Origin: J054 sp965223095
GTDB taxonomy: Bacteria; Pseudomonadota; Gammaproteobacteria; Steroidobacterales; GCA-2729495
DNA: 64,000 bases
Direction: 5' to 3'
Assembly: GCA_965223095.1 (NCBI GenBank)
Contig: OZ244979.1
Location: 2,356,001-2,420,000 of the forward strand
The notes beneath the pieces are model-generated. The model was given only the letters and a program-made list of their open reading frames with translations. It had not been told where the DNA came from and made no database searches. This document shows positions 51,629 to 61,087 of the stretch, one piece after another. Numbering within the stretch: the first letter of the stretch is position 1; each line of letters starts with the position of its first letter. The translations under genes were made by a program, and so were the position numbers.

Positions 51629-51758
51629 CCCATTTTGCCTGGCCGGTTAAGGACCTTGGTCATTGTTAAATGCCCGGCTAGTCAAAGTGCATAATTCCTC
51701 GACACCCGTGGCTTAACTGAGGTCGGACTTCGCCTATGTATGCATCGATAATCTTGTG

Positions 51759-53708
51759 ATGGATGGATCTTTACAAAGCCTATTGGGTCCCGATGGCCCC
51801 TTGGCCGGCACCTTGGCGGGTTTCTCACCGCGGCCTGAGCAAATCGCCATGGCCGAGGAGGTGGCCTTGGCCATCCGGCATGGCGAGAATCTTGTGATTG
51901 AGGCCGGCACCGGCACCGGTAAGACTTTGGCCTACCTGGTGCCGCTGTTGGAAGCGGGCGAATCGGCGGTGATTTCCACGGGCACTAAAACTCTACAAGA
52001 TCAGTTGTTTCATCGCGATTTACCTCTGCTGAGCCGGGCGCTGGGGCGGCCGGCGACCATTCGCTTGCTGAAAGGCCGCGCGAATTATTTATGTTTGCAC
52101 CGCTTGGCCGTGGCGGCCGAGTATTCCACCGATGTGCGCCGCGGGCGGATGGTCCGCGACCTCAATCACGCGCGCGATTGGGCTCTTAGTACCGCGAGCG
52201 GCGATATCGCGGAGCTTGGCGTGATCGCCGAAGACTCGCCGATTTGGTCGCGCATTACGTCCACGGTTGAGAATTGTTTGGCAGCGGACTGCCCACGATT
52301 TGACGATTGCTTCGTGGTTAAAGCGCGACAAGCAGCGAAAGAAGCCGACGTGGTTGTCGTTAATCATCATCTGCTGATGGCCGATCTGACGATCAAAGAG
52401 GAGGGCTTTGGCCGTTTACTGCCGGGTAACCAAGTGGCCATTGTTGATGAAGCGCATCACTTTCCCGACGTGGCCCAGGGGTTTTTTAATACCCGCGTCA
52501 GTTATCGGCAGTTTGCTGGCTTGTTGCAGGACATCCGCAATGAACTGGAGCGTTCTGGTGTAGTCGACGAAACAGTTTTTGCCGAGGTGGCGGCGCTGGC
52601 CGAGGCTATTGCTGAGCTAAATTCAACCCTGCCGGTTAGCACGACCAATCTTGCTTGGACGGATGTGCCCGAAACATTCCGATTGCGGTTAGTCGATCTT
52701 GGTGAGCAGTTTACTGGTCTGGCGAAGTTGCCATTGCCCGATGGCGACGACGGTGTGGGCCTGCGCCGCTGTCGTGAGCGTGCATCGGCGATATCCGCTG
52801 CCATCGATTTCATCTTGTCGGCCGGCGAGGACGATGGTTTGCGCTGGCTGCAGCGTGGTGCAAAATCTTTTACGGTCAATATGACGCCGCTGGATACCGC
52901 TGCCCAGCTTTCGGGTCTATTGCAGGGACAAGACTGCGCTTGGATATTTACTTCCGCGACCTTGGCCGTGGATGATGACTTTGGCCATTTTACCCGGCGG
53001 CTGGGATTGCCGGCCATGGCCACGCGCCAAATTCCTAGTCCCTTCGACTACGGTCGAATTTCCCGGCTCTATTTGCCCGCTGATATGCCGGATCCGGCGG
53101 CCAGCGACTTTACCGAGCGAGTCGTTGATGCTGCTTATCCGCTCATCGAGGCGAGTCGCGGGAGGGCGTTTCTCTTGTTTACCAGCCATCGCGCATTGCA
53201 TAGGGCAGCGCAATTATTGGATGAGGATCCCGATTTCGATTTTCCTCTATTGGTCCAAGGCCGGGCTCCCCGCACGCGCTTGTTAGAAGAGTTTGCGGCG
53301 GCGCCGAATGCAGTGCTCCTGGGCACTTCGACATTCTGGGAGGGCGTGGACATTCGCGGTCACGGCTTGGTCGTGGTCGTGATTGATCGCTTACCATTTG
53401 CGTCGCCGGGTGACCCGCTGCTCGCGGCTCGTTTGGAGGCCGTGCGCAAAGCCGGCGGCAATCCGTTTCGCGACCATCAACTACCCCAGGCGGTACTGGC
53501 GCTGAAACAAGGGGTGGGTCGTTTGATTCGCGACTACGACGATTTTGGCGTTGTGATGATCGGTGATCCACGCATTGTCTCGAAAAGCTATGGCAAAGTT
53601 TTTCTCGCCAGTTTGCCGCCCATGCCCCAGCTACGGGAACCAGACCAACCGATCGAATTTCTTCGCGAGACCGAACGGGCTTTACAAGTGTGCGTCAGCA
53701 AGGGGTAG
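51759..53708 (+). CDS. yoaA: ATP-dependent DNA helicase, YoaA/DinG type
   Basis: A 649-residue superfamily 2 iron-sulfur helicase related to XPD. Walker A is EAGTGTGKTLAYL, the Fe-S cluster cysteines are in YLCLHR, NCLAADCPRFDDC, the DEAH box is IVDEAHHFPD and the late LGTSTFWEGVDIRG and GVGRLIRDYDDFG are motifs V-VI. It unwinds DNA during repair of blocked replication. A GTG three bases upstream is an alternative start. It is followed by tsaB, the usual partner. Confidence 0.93.
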   Translation: MDGSLQSLLGPDGPLAGTLAGFSPRPEQIAMAEEVALAIRHGENLVIEAGTGTGKTLAYLVPLLEAGESAVISTGTKTLQDQLFHRDLPLLSRALGRPATIRLLKGRANYLCLHRLAVAAEYSTDVRRGRMVRDLNHARDWALSTASGDIAELGVIAEDSPIWSRITSTVENCLAADCPRFDDCFVVKARQAAKEADVVVVNHHLLMADLTIKEEGFGRLLPGNQVAIVDEAHHFPDVAQGFFNTRVSYRQFAGLLQDIRNELERSGVVDETVFAEVAALAEAIAELNSTLPVSTTNLAWTDVPETFRLRLVDLGEQFTGLAKLPLPDGDDGVGLRRCRERASAISAAIDFILSAGEDDGLRWLQRGAKSFTVNMTPLDTAAQLSGLLQGQDCAWIFTSATLAVDDDFGHFTRRLGLPAMATRQIPSPFDYGRISRLYLPADMPDPAASDFTERVVDAAYPLIEASRGRAFLLFTSHRALHRAAQLLDEDPDFDFPLLVQGRAPRTRLLEEFAAAPNAVLLGTSTFWEGVDIRGHGLVVVVIDRLPFASPGDPLLAARLEAVRKAGGNPFRDHQLPQAVLALKQGVGRLIRDYDDFGVVMIGDPRIVSKSYGKVFLASLPPMPQLREPDQPIEFLRETERALQVCVSKG

Positions 53709-53716
53709 AGTCAGAG

Positions 53717-54400
53717 ATGATGCCATCCCCATTCAAATGCCTGGCCGTGGAAACTTCCACTGAAGGCTACAGTGTTGCGGCCTGCAAGGGCGACGTTGTT
53801 GCGACACGTGAATCTTTGAATGATCGGGATCGGTCGCGGGATATTTTTTATTGGGCTATTGAGGTATTGGCGGAACTCGAACTGGCACTTGAGGAGCTGG
53901 ACATTTTGGCCTTCGGCCGCGGGCCGGGTGGTTTCGCGGGTCTGCGCGTAGCCGCCGCCATGGTGCAGGGATTAGGACGCGGCGCGGACTTGCCGGTCTG
54001 TTCGGTCTCGAGCCTGGCGGGACTGGCTCAGGCCGCAGCCGCGGCTAGTGAGCAGGACGTGCTGGTGGCCAGTTGCTTGGATGCGCGTATGGGCCAGATC
54101 TACGCAGGTTTGTACATGGTCGGTACCGATGATATTCGCGAGGAGTTGGCTGATCGGCTGCTATTCCCCCATGAGCTGAGCTTGCGGGAGGATGCCGCCG
54201 TGGTAGCCGCCGGGCCGGGCTGGTCTGCCCATCCGGATCTGCAAGCGCGGCTCGCGGCCCAAATAGTCAGCTATCAGCCCCGGCTTCTGCCGCAGGCAGC
54301 TTCGCTTTTACCCTTAGCCAAATATGAATTGCGCGCGGGTCGGAGCATTGATGCAGCTCAAGCGCGACCGAACTATCTGCGGAATCAGGTGACCGGTTGA
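53717..54400 (+). CDS. tsaB: tRNA threonylcarbamoyladenosine biosynthesis protein TsaB
   Basis: A 227-residue ASKHA-fold protein that partners TsaD in making t6A on tRNAs reading ANN codons. LAVETSTEGYSVA and the GRGPGGFAGLRVAAAMVQGL block are characteristic, as is SCLDARMGQIYAG. The ATG at 53717 is preferred; the upstream frame overlaps yoaA. Confidence 0.94.
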   Translation: MMPSPFKCLAVETSTEGYSVAACKGDVVATRESLNDRDRSRDIFYWAIEVLAELELALEELDILAFGRGPGGFAGLRVAAAMVQGLGRGADLPVCSVSSLAGLAQAAAAASEQDVLVASCLDARMGQIYAGLYMVGTDDIREELADRLLFPHELSLREDAAVVAAGPGWSAHPDLQARLAAQIVSYQPRLLPQAASLLPLAKYELRAGRSIDAAQARPNYLRNQVTG

Positions 54401-54443
54401 ATACGGCTACCTGATCGGCACCAGCGCGGCTACAATTGCGCGC

Positions 54444-54944
54444 ATGTTTGCCCAACTTAGCCCGCGACAAGGGAACGGTTTAGCGGCTTTGGCCTGTACC
54501 GCGCTCATGGGCTACGCACTCTATTCGCAATATGGACTGGGTTTGGAACCCTGTCCGCTTTGTATTTTTCAACGTGTCGCTGTCATCGCCACCGGCAGCA
54601 TTTTTTTGTTGGCCGCCCTGCACGGTCCCGCGCGTTTGGGCAGGCTAATCTACGGTGGTCTGGCTGCCGCCGCGGCGGCCGTTGGTCTCGGCGTGGCTGG
54701 CCGGCATGTCTGGCTGCAGAATTTGCCGCCTGATCAGGTGCCGGCCTGCGGTCCGGGACTGGACTTCATGCTGGATACCTTCGGATTGGGCGAAGTCTTG
54801 CGCATGGTGTTGTCGGGATCGGGCGAGTGCGCCGATGTCAGCTGGTCGTTTCTCGGCCTTAGCATGCCCGCCTGGGTGGCTATTAGCTGCGCTTGTCTGG
54901 CGATATGGGCCGTTTGGAATAATATTCGCCGTCCCGTGAGCTAA
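54444..54944 (+). CDS. dsbB: Disulfide bond formation protein DsbB
   Basis: A 166-residue inner-membrane protein with four helices. The first redox pair is CPLC (Cys37, Cys40) and the second is Cys102 and Cys129 in the periplasmic loop, with Arg in IFQRVAV. It reoxidises DsbA and passes electrons to quinones. Its stop overlaps the end of convergent dapE by 4 bases. Confidence 0.93.
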   Translation: MFAQLSPRQGNGLAALACTALMGYALYSQYGLGLEPCPLCIFQRVAVIATGSIFLLAALHGPARLGRLIYGGLAAAAAAVGLGVAGRHVWLQNLPPDQVPACGPGLDFMLDTFGLGEVLRMVLSGSGECADVSWSFLGLSMPAWVAISCACLAIWAVWNNIRRPVS

Positions 54945-56068
54945 CTCAATAGGCGTTCCAACAAGACCCGATAGGTATCGCACAGCATGTCAATGTGCGC
55001 GATGGGGATTTCTTCATTCACCTTGTGGATGCTGTGGTTCAACGCGCCGAATTCCACCACATGTGTTCCGCTTGGGGCGATGAAGCGTCCGTCCGAGGTT
55101 CCGCCGCCGGTGGATAGTTCCGGTTCAACACCGGTAACTTGCGTCACGGCGGCGGCCGCTTCGTCAATCAGTGTCCCGGGCGGCGTTAAAAATGGTTCAC
55201 CCGATAAATGCCAATTCAGATCGAAATCTAACTTGTGTCGTCGAAATCGTTCTTCCACCGCGGCTTGTAATCGGTGGTGGTCCCATTGCGTGGAATACCG
55301 AAAATTGAACCGTGCATACAGACTCGCGGGTGTCACGTTCGGCGCGCCCGCGCCGCTTTCTAATTCGACAACCTGAAAGCTAGACGGTGGGAAATAATCA
55401 TTACCCTGATCCAGTTCTTCCGCGTAGAGTTCGGCTAATACCGGCGCGAAACGTTGAATCGGATTGTCAGCCAGTTGCGGGTACGCCACATGTCCTTGTT
55501 GTCCCTTCACCGTGAGCATGCCGCTGAGGGAACCGCGGCGACCGACGCGCAGCGTGTCGCCTAGCTTCGCCGCGCAAGAGGGTTCACCAATCAAGCACCA
55601 ATCGATATTTTCTCCGCGAGATTGCAGGGTCTCCATGACCTTCAGGGTGCCGTCTCGCGCCCTGCCTTCCTCGTCGCTGGTAATTAAGAATGCAATGGAG
55701 CCCTGGTGACGTGGATTGGCCGTCACGAACTGAGTCGTGGCATCAATCATTGCCGCGAGACTGGCTTTCATATCGGCAGCGCCACGCCCATAGAGTACCT
55801 CGTTGCGTACCACCGGGTCGAAGGGATCGCTGTGCCATTCTTCCAATGGTCCCGGAGGCACGACGTCTGTATGTCCAGCAAAGCAAAACACCGGTCCCGC
55901 CGAACCGCGGCGTGCCCAAAGATTGGTAACCTCACCGAATTGCAGGGTCTCAAGTCTGAAACCGCAGCTCTTTAGGCGCTCCGCTAGTAAGTTTTGGCAA
56001 CCGGCGTCATCGGGTGTAACGGACGGTCGCCGAATAAGTGCTTCGGCGAATTGGAGCGTGTTAGTCAT
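54941..56068 (-). CDS. dapE: Succinyl-diaminopimelate desuccinylase
   Basis: A 375-residue M20-family zinc enzyme that removes succinate from N-succinyl-LL-diaminopimelate in lysine and peptidoglycan synthesis. FAGHTDVVPPG (metal His and catalytic Asp), GRGAADMKASLAA, TSDEEGRARDG and STGGGTSDGRFI are DapE signatures. The ATG at 56068 lies inside the end of the arsC-like gene (8-base overlap). Confidence 0.95.
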   Translation of the reverse strand: MTNTLQFAEALIRRPSVTPDDAGCQNLLAERLKSCGFRLETLQFGEVTNLWARRGSAGPVFCFAGHTDVVPPGPLEEWHSDPFDPVVRNEVLYGRGAADMKASLAAMIDATTQFVTANPRHQGSIAFLITSDEEGRARDGTLKVMETLQSRGENIDWCLIGEPSCAAKLGDTLRVGRRGSLSGMLTVKGQQGHVAYPQLADNPIQRFAPVLAELYAEELDQGNDYFPPSSFQVVELESGAGAPNVTPASLYARFNFRYSTQWDHHRLQAAVEERFRRHKLDFDLNWHLSGEPFLTPPGTLIDEAAAAVTQVTGVEPELSTGGGTSDGRFIAPSGTHVVEFGALNHSIHKVNEEIPIAHIDMLCDTYRVLLERLLS

Positions 56069-56423
56069 CAAGGCCTCGCCCGGTGAGCTGCTTATAGATG
56101 TCTGGGCTGAAGCCTGTGGCGACGAGGCTATCGTCTACTTCCAGTAAGGGCCGTTTGAGCAGCGTTGGATAGGCGCTGATTAGGCGCCGAGCACTGCTTG
56201 CCGACAGATTGTCGCGGTCGGCCGTGGGTATTTTTTTCCAAGTGATGCTGCGGCGGTTGATGAGGAGTTCCCAACCCAGGTCTGTTTGCCACTGTCGCAG
56301 TCGTTTGTCGTCGAGGCCATCGAGTCTTAGATCATGGTAGTGATGCTCGATGTCGCGTTCGCGCAGCCATTTTCGCGCGGTTCGACATTTGTCGCAGCTG
56401 CCAATCCCATAAATCTTGATCAT
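56061..56423 (-). CDS. ArsC/Spx-family thioredoxin-like protein (YffB type)
   Basis: A 120-residue thioredoxin-fold protein with GIGSCDKCRTARKWL at its start (two Cys three residues apart) and KRPLLEVDDSLVATGFSPDIY near the end. This is the YffB-like group that lies between dapD and dapE in many gammaproteobacteria. It is probably a glutathione-dependent thiol reductase; arsenate reduction is not established. Confidence 0.9.
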   Translation of the reverse strand: MIKIYGIGSCDKCRTARKWLRERDIEHHYHDLRLDGLDDKRLRQWQTDLGWELLINRRSITWKKIPTADRDNLSASSARRLISAYPTLLKRPLLEVDDSLVATGFSPDIYKQLTGRGLDD

Positions 56424-56450
56424 GTTCGATGCGTTCTCGATAATCTACCG

Positions 56451-57272
56451 TCAGTCCGTTCGCAACAGATCGTTGATCGCTACTTTAGCCCGGGTTTTAG
56501 CGTCAACGCGTTTGACGATAACCGCACAATAAAGACTGCAATTGCCGGTAGCTGACGGTAAGTTGCCGGGGACCACCACCGCGCCAGCTGGCACCCGACC
56601 GTACAGAACTTCGTCACGTTCGCGATCGTAGATGCGGGTGCTTTGGCCAATAAACACACCCATGGAAATTACGGCGCCCCGTTCGACAATTACGCCTTCC
56701 ACGATTTCTGATCGTGCGCCGATAAAACAGTCGTCTTCGATAATGGTCGGGTTCGCCTGGAGGGGTTCTAGCACCCCGCCGATGCCCGCGCCGCCCGACA
56801 AATGGACATTCTTGCCAATTTGCGCGCAGCTGCCCACGGTCGCCCAGGTGTCCACCATGGTACCGCTATCGACGTAAGCGCCGATATTCACATACGACGG
56901 CATCAGTATCGCGCCCGGCGCCACATAAGCGCCGTGCCTAACCAAGGCGCCCGGCACGATCCTGGTTCCCCCGGCCGCTAGACTGGCTGCATCTTGTTCC
57001 GCGTATTTAAGTGGAACTTTATCGAAGAAGTTCGTGTAACCTGCTGATATAATTTCATTATCATTCATTGAAAAGTAGAGCAGAACGGCCTTCTTTAACC
57101 ACTGGTTTACCACCCATGCTTCGTGGGCGGGCTCGGCGACGCGATACCGGCCGCTGTCGAGTCCGGCAACGGCCTCATTAACGGCAGTGCGCAGATCAGC
57201 TGCGGGACGGCTCAGGTCGAGATTCTCTCGCTCATCAAAGGCCTGCTCGATGATGCTTTGCATTTCAGTCAT
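56451..57272 (-). CDS. dapD: Tetrahydrodipicolinate N-succinyltransferase
   Basis: A 273-residue left-handed beta-helix enzyme that succinylates tetrahydrodipicolinate in lysine/DAP synthesis. The hexapeptide repeats begin at GALVRHGAYVAPGAILMPSYV, and GARSEIVEGVIVERGAVISMGV is a DapD landmark. The ATG at 57272 is chosen because GGAG stands just ahead; an ATG at 57287 is less likely. Confidence 0.96.
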   Translation of the reverse strand: MTEMQSIIEQAFDERENLDLSRPAADLRTAVNEAVAGLDSGRYRVAEPAHEAWVVNQWLKKAVLLYFSMNDNEIISAGYTNFFDKVPLKYAEQDAASLAAGGTRIVPGALVRHGAYVAPGAILMPSYVNIGAYVDSGTMVDTWATVGSCAQIGKNVHLSGGAGIGGVLEPLQANPTIIEDDCFIGARSEIVEGVIVERGAVISMGVFIGQSTRIYDRERDEVLYGRVPAGAVVVPGNLPSATGNCSLYCAVIVKRVDAKTRAKVAINDLLRTD

Positions 57273-57298
57273 TGTTGCTCCGGGCATGTCAGTGGGTC

Positions 57299-60034
57299 TT
57301 AGGCCAACTTGTCGAGGGCTTCTATCAGATCAGCTTGCACCGATTCGTAGTGTTCAGGCGCGATGGGCTTACCATCGGCAGTGGTTACATAGAAAACATC
57401 TTCGGCTCGCTCGCCTACGGTCATGATTTTAGCCGTCTGTATCGCCAGCCGGTGTTTGCGGAGTATCTTACCGACTTCACACAGAATGCCAGGCTGGTCG
57501 CCCGTGATGATCTCGATCATGGTGCGATTATTGCGGTCATCGAGCTCAAAGTTGACCAGGGTCGGCGTGGAGAACATTCTGACTTGCCTGGGTGCGCGCC
57601 GTTTAACTTGTAAGGACTCATCTGGGTCTCGTGCCATGGCTTGGCTTAGGCGCCGATGTAATTCTCCGATTCGCGTTACTTCGTCGATGGGGCTGCCGTC
57701 GGCCTCTAGCACCACGTAGGTGGAGAGGCTCATTTCCTCGGGCAGGGGAATGATTCTGGCATCCGCGATGCTAAAGCCCAACTCGTCCATGACAGCCGTG
57801 GCCATGGCAAAACTGAAATAGCGTTGGGGGCTGAATATGAATACGGCCGTGCCGCCGCTAGCCGTTTCGGGCTGAACATCAACCAGCACTGTTCGCTGTG
57901 CATTGGCTGGGTCGGCGAGTATCAAGCTGTGTGCGGCTATTTCCTCCGGGCGGCAGCGCAGGAAGTACTCTTCGCTCAGCCTTGTCCAAGTCGATTCGAT
58001 TTCTGCGTCAGTAATCGCGCTGTCGCGAAGCAGTGTTTTGGCGGCCGTGCGCCGTTCTTTGACCAGTTCTTGCTTGTCAACGGGATCGGCTAGACCGCGA
58101 CGCAGGGCGCGACGGGTTAAGCGGCGCAGTTCCTGAAAAAGCTGCGCGCGCCATGAGTTCCAAAGTTTCGGGTTGGTGGCGCGAACATCCGCGATGGTCA
58201 GGACGTAGAGATAGTCCAGGTGTATTTCGTCGCCGACAATCTCCGCGAATTCTTGAATAACCGTGGGATCGCTAATGTCTTTCTTTTGCGCGGTTAGTGA
58301 GAGTAGCAAGTGATGGCGTACTAACCAGGCGACCAGTCTAGCGTCATAGCGGCTCATGCCATGCTCGAGGCAAAACGCTTCCGCATCGGCGGCCCCAAGC
58401 TGCGAATGATCTCCGCCCCGGCCCTTGGCTATATCGTGGAAAAGTCCCGCGAGATATGCGACAGCGGTATTCGGCAAATTTTGCATGATATCCGAGCAGT
58501 GCGGGAATTCGTGGTCGAAACGAGTCAAGGCGAAGCGGCGAAGATTGCTGACCACGAACAGGGTATGGGCATCGACCGTGTACGCGTGAAAAAGGTCATA
58601 CTGCATCCGGCCGACAATTCGGCCGAAGGCCGGTATATAAAGCCCTAGGACGCCATACAGGTTCATGCGTCTTAGTTCATGAGTCACGCCGGCGGGTGCG
58701 CTGATGATCTGCATGAATAGTTCTTGATTGCGGGGGTCCTGGCGGAACTCGTCGTTTATTAGGACTAGATCTCGCTTTATCGCGGTGATGGTCGACGCAC
58801 TAACGCCTTTTAGTTCAGCATGCTGTTCGAGCAGAACAAACAGCTCCAGTAGTGCGGATGGCTGGCGCTGAAAAACTCGGTCATCAGCGATCTGCAAGAA
58901 TCCGTTGCGTACTTGGAAGCGCTCGTTAATTGCTTCGGCCGGTGCGTCGGGATTCATCAGGATCGTTTCCTGGAATCTTTGTAGCAGCATTTCGTTTAGC
59001 CGGCTCAATTCCATTACCGTGCGGTAATAGCGCTGCATGAATTGTTCGACGGCTAAAATGTAGCGGCCGTCTTGATAGCCGAAGAAGTTAGCAAGCTTGG
59101 ACTGGTGATCGAACAACAGGCGATCCTCACGACGGCCGGTTAGGACATGTAAAGCGAAACGAATTTTCCAAAGAAAATCTCGTCCCTCCTCGATTAGTGC
59201 TAACTGATGGGGATTCAGAAAGTTTTGGGTGACCAGGTCGGCGAGCCTCTCCGTGCCGAACCGCCGCTGTGCGACCCAAGCAACGGTTTGAATATCGCGC
59301 AGCCCGCCCGGGGCGCCTTTAACGTTCGGTTCGAGGTTGTAAGCGGTATCATCAAAATTTGCGTGACGCGCTTGCTGTTCCTTGAGCTTGGCTTCGAAAA
59401 AACTTCGGGAAGACCACATATTCTCTGGTCCAATGGCCGCCCGCATTGCGTCTTGTAACGTGCTCGGGCCAATCAGCAAACGGGATTCCAGTAGCGTGGT
59501 GACGGTGCTTAAGTCGCCTCGACACTCGTTTTTACAGTCCTTCAGGGTCCGGGTGCTATGTCCAACTTCCAAGCCGATGTCCCAGAGCAGGGCTAAGAAA
59601 CGCGCCACGGGGTCGGCGGCATTCTTGGTGCTGGACTGTGCGACTAGAATCAACAGATCAACATCCGAGTGGGGATGCAATTCACCCCGTCCGTAGCCAC
59701 CAACCGCAATGAGCGCAGTATCGCTAAGCTCGGCCAGTGCTTCCCGCCGCCATGCCGCGACAATTAACTGGTCGACGATGCGCGCGCGATCCCTAACCAA
59801 ACGATCGACGGGCGCTTGATCGATGAATAGCTGGTGGAGGGCGGCACTGGTGCAGCGATACAGGTGGCGTAGCTCACTCAGCTGGCTTGTCTCTTTTCCG
59901 CAGCCGCTTTCGACCCATTGCCAGTTAAGGCCAGTCCCATCGCTGTTTAGAGCAACAGCCGCAAGCTCGGCGGTTTCTGGGTCCAAGGCCAGGCCGCCGA
60001 GATCCAGAGTGGCACCAGCAGTCTGCTCATTCAT
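57299..60034 (-). CDS. glnD: Bifunctional uridylyltransferase/uridylyl-removing enzyme (PII regulator)
   Basis: A 911-residue nitrogen sensor that adds or removes UMP on PII proteins according to glutamine. In order: nucleotidyltransferase domain (VGGYGRGELHPHSDVDLLIL), helical linker (KGAPGGLRDIQT), HD domain (FHDIAKGRGGDHS) and two C-terminal ACT domains (TVLVDVQPE and RTMIEIITGDQPG). The ATG at 60034 overlaps the map stop as ATGA. Confidence 0.96.
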   Translation of the reverse strand: MNEQTAGATLDLGGLALDPETAELAAVALNSDGTGLNWQWVESGCGKETSQLSELRHLYRCTSAALHQLFIDQAPVDRLVRDRARIVDQLIVAAWRREALAELSDTALIAVGGYGRGELHPHSDVDLLILVAQSSTKNAADPVARFLALLWDIGLEVGHSTRTLKDCKNECRGDLSTVTTLLESRLLIGPSTLQDAMRAAIGPENMWSSRSFFEAKLKEQQARHANFDDTAYNLEPNVKGAPGGLRDIQTVAWVAQRRFGTERLADLVTQNFLNPHQLALIEEGRDFLWKIRFALHVLTGRREDRLLFDHQSKLANFFGYQDGRYILAVEQFMQRYYRTVMELSRLNEMLLQRFQETILMNPDAPAEAINERFQVRNGFLQIADDRVFQRQPSALLELFVLLEQHAELKGVSASTITAIKRDLVLINDEFRQDPRNQELFMQIISAPAGVTHELRRMNLYGVLGLYIPAFGRIVGRMQYDLFHAYTVDAHTLFVVSNLRRFALTRFDHEFPHCSDIMQNLPNTAVAYLAGLFHDIAKGRGGDHSQLGAADAEAFCLEHGMSRYDARLVAWLVRHHLLLSLTAQKKDISDPTVIQEFAEIVGDEIHLDYLYVLTIADVRATNPKLWNSWRAQLFQELRRLTRRALRRGLADPVDKQELVKERRTAAKTLLRDSAITDAEIESTWTRLSEEYFLRCRPEEIAAHSLILADPANAQRTVLVDVQPETASGGTAVFIFSPQRYFSFAMATAVMDELGFSIADARIIPLPEEMSLSTYVVLEADGSPIDEVTRIGELHRRLSQAMARDPDESLQVKRRAPRQVRMFSTPTLVNFELDDRNNRTMIEIITGDQPGILCEVGKILRKHRLAIQTAKIMTVGERAEDVFYVTTADGKPIAPEHYESVQADLIEALDKLA

Positions 60035-60798
60035 GAGCGGTCGGCGGCGCCCAGCGTGAGTACCTCGAACCCCCCGGGCGTCACCAAGACTGTATGCTCC
60101 CACTGGGCAGATAAGGAGTGGTCGCGGGTGACCACCGTCCATTCATCCGGCAGCAGTCGTACCTGCCGCCGTCCGAGATTGACCATGGGTTCTACCGTGA
60201 TGGTCATGCCTGCCTGCAACTCAATACCCGTGCCCGGTTTTCCGTAGTGAAGCACCTGCGGATCTTCATGGAACTGCCGACCGATGCCGTGTCCGCAGTA
60301 TTCTCGGACAACGCTGCAATTTTCGCCCTCGACGAAGTCTTGAATGGCGTGGCCGATGTCGCCTAGCCGGGCGCCTGCGCGAATCTGTTTGATGCCTCGC
60401 CACATGCCCTCATAGGCAATTCTTGCCACGCGCTCACCGGGAATGCTGGGCTTGCCGACGTGGAACATGCGGCTAGTGTCCCCGTGAAACCCGTCTTTAA
60501 TGACCGTGATGTCAATATTTAGAAAGTCGCCTGCGCGCAAACGGCGGTCACCGGGAATCCCGTGGCAGACCACATGATTGACCGATGTACATATGGATTT
60601 TGGGAATCCGCGATAATTCAGAGGCGCGGGAATCGCGGCCTGCACATCGACGATATAGGCGTGGCAGATTTGATCCAGTTCGTCGGTGGTGACGCCCGGT
60701 TTCACATGGTCCCCGATCATGTCCAGGACATCGGCTGCCAGTCGCCCGGCAATGCGCATTTTCTCCTGTTCGTCGGTTGATTTGATGCTGATCTGCAT
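60031..60798 (-). CDS. map: Methionine aminopeptidase type I
   Basis: A 255-residue metalloprotease that removes N-terminal Met from new proteins. Metal ligands are in NIDITVIKDGFHGDTSRMF (two Asp), GHGIGRQFHEDPQV (His), TVEPMV (Glu) and QWEHTVLV (Glu). The ATG at 60798 gives the standard MQISIKSTDEQEKMRIAG start; the longer frame to 61035 runs into the rpsB promoter. Confidence 0.96.
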   Translation of the reverse strand: MQISIKSTDEQEKMRIAGRLAADVLDMIGDHVKPGVTTDELDQICHAYIVDVQAAIPAPLNYRGFPKSICTSVNHVVCHGIPGDRRLRAGDFLNIDITVIKDGFHGDTSRMFHVGKPSIPGERVARIAYEGMWRGIKQIRAGARLGDIGHAIQDFVEGENCSVVREYCGHGIGRQFHEDPQVLHYGKPGTGIELQAGMTITVEPMVNLGRRQVRLLPDEWTVVTRDHSLSAQWEHTVLVTPGGFEVLTLGAADRS

Positions 60799-60942
60799 GG
60801 GGTTCTTATGGGTTGGCTGAGGGATGGCGTGTTGCCGGTTCTGTTGTAAGAGGCTATTGCGAGGATAAAGCCTGGCGGGCCCGCAGGCCATTGCCCGGGG
60901 GTGGCTACTCGCCAGCTTGGAATCGACCGGGTGCGCGACACA

Positions 60943-60971
60943 TTGTTGCCCGGGGGGCGCTATGGTATAAA
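60943..60971 (+). promoter_or_regulatory. rpsB-tsf promoter
   Basis: TTGTTG (60943-60948) and TATAAA (60966-60971) are 17 bases apart, followed by a GC-rich GCGCGCGCC discriminator as in ribosomal protein operons. The leader to the rpsB start is about 110 bases, enough for the S2 feedback structure known in enterobacteria. Confidence 0.65.
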
Positions 60972-61087
60972 GCGCGCGCCTTTCAGGCAATAAATCCACA
61001 CACGCACCGACACATGCGGATGGGTGCCCGGCCAATGGTCCGGGTTTCCGCCTGGGGTGCGTGGAGGCTTAACCCGAGGAGAACAAT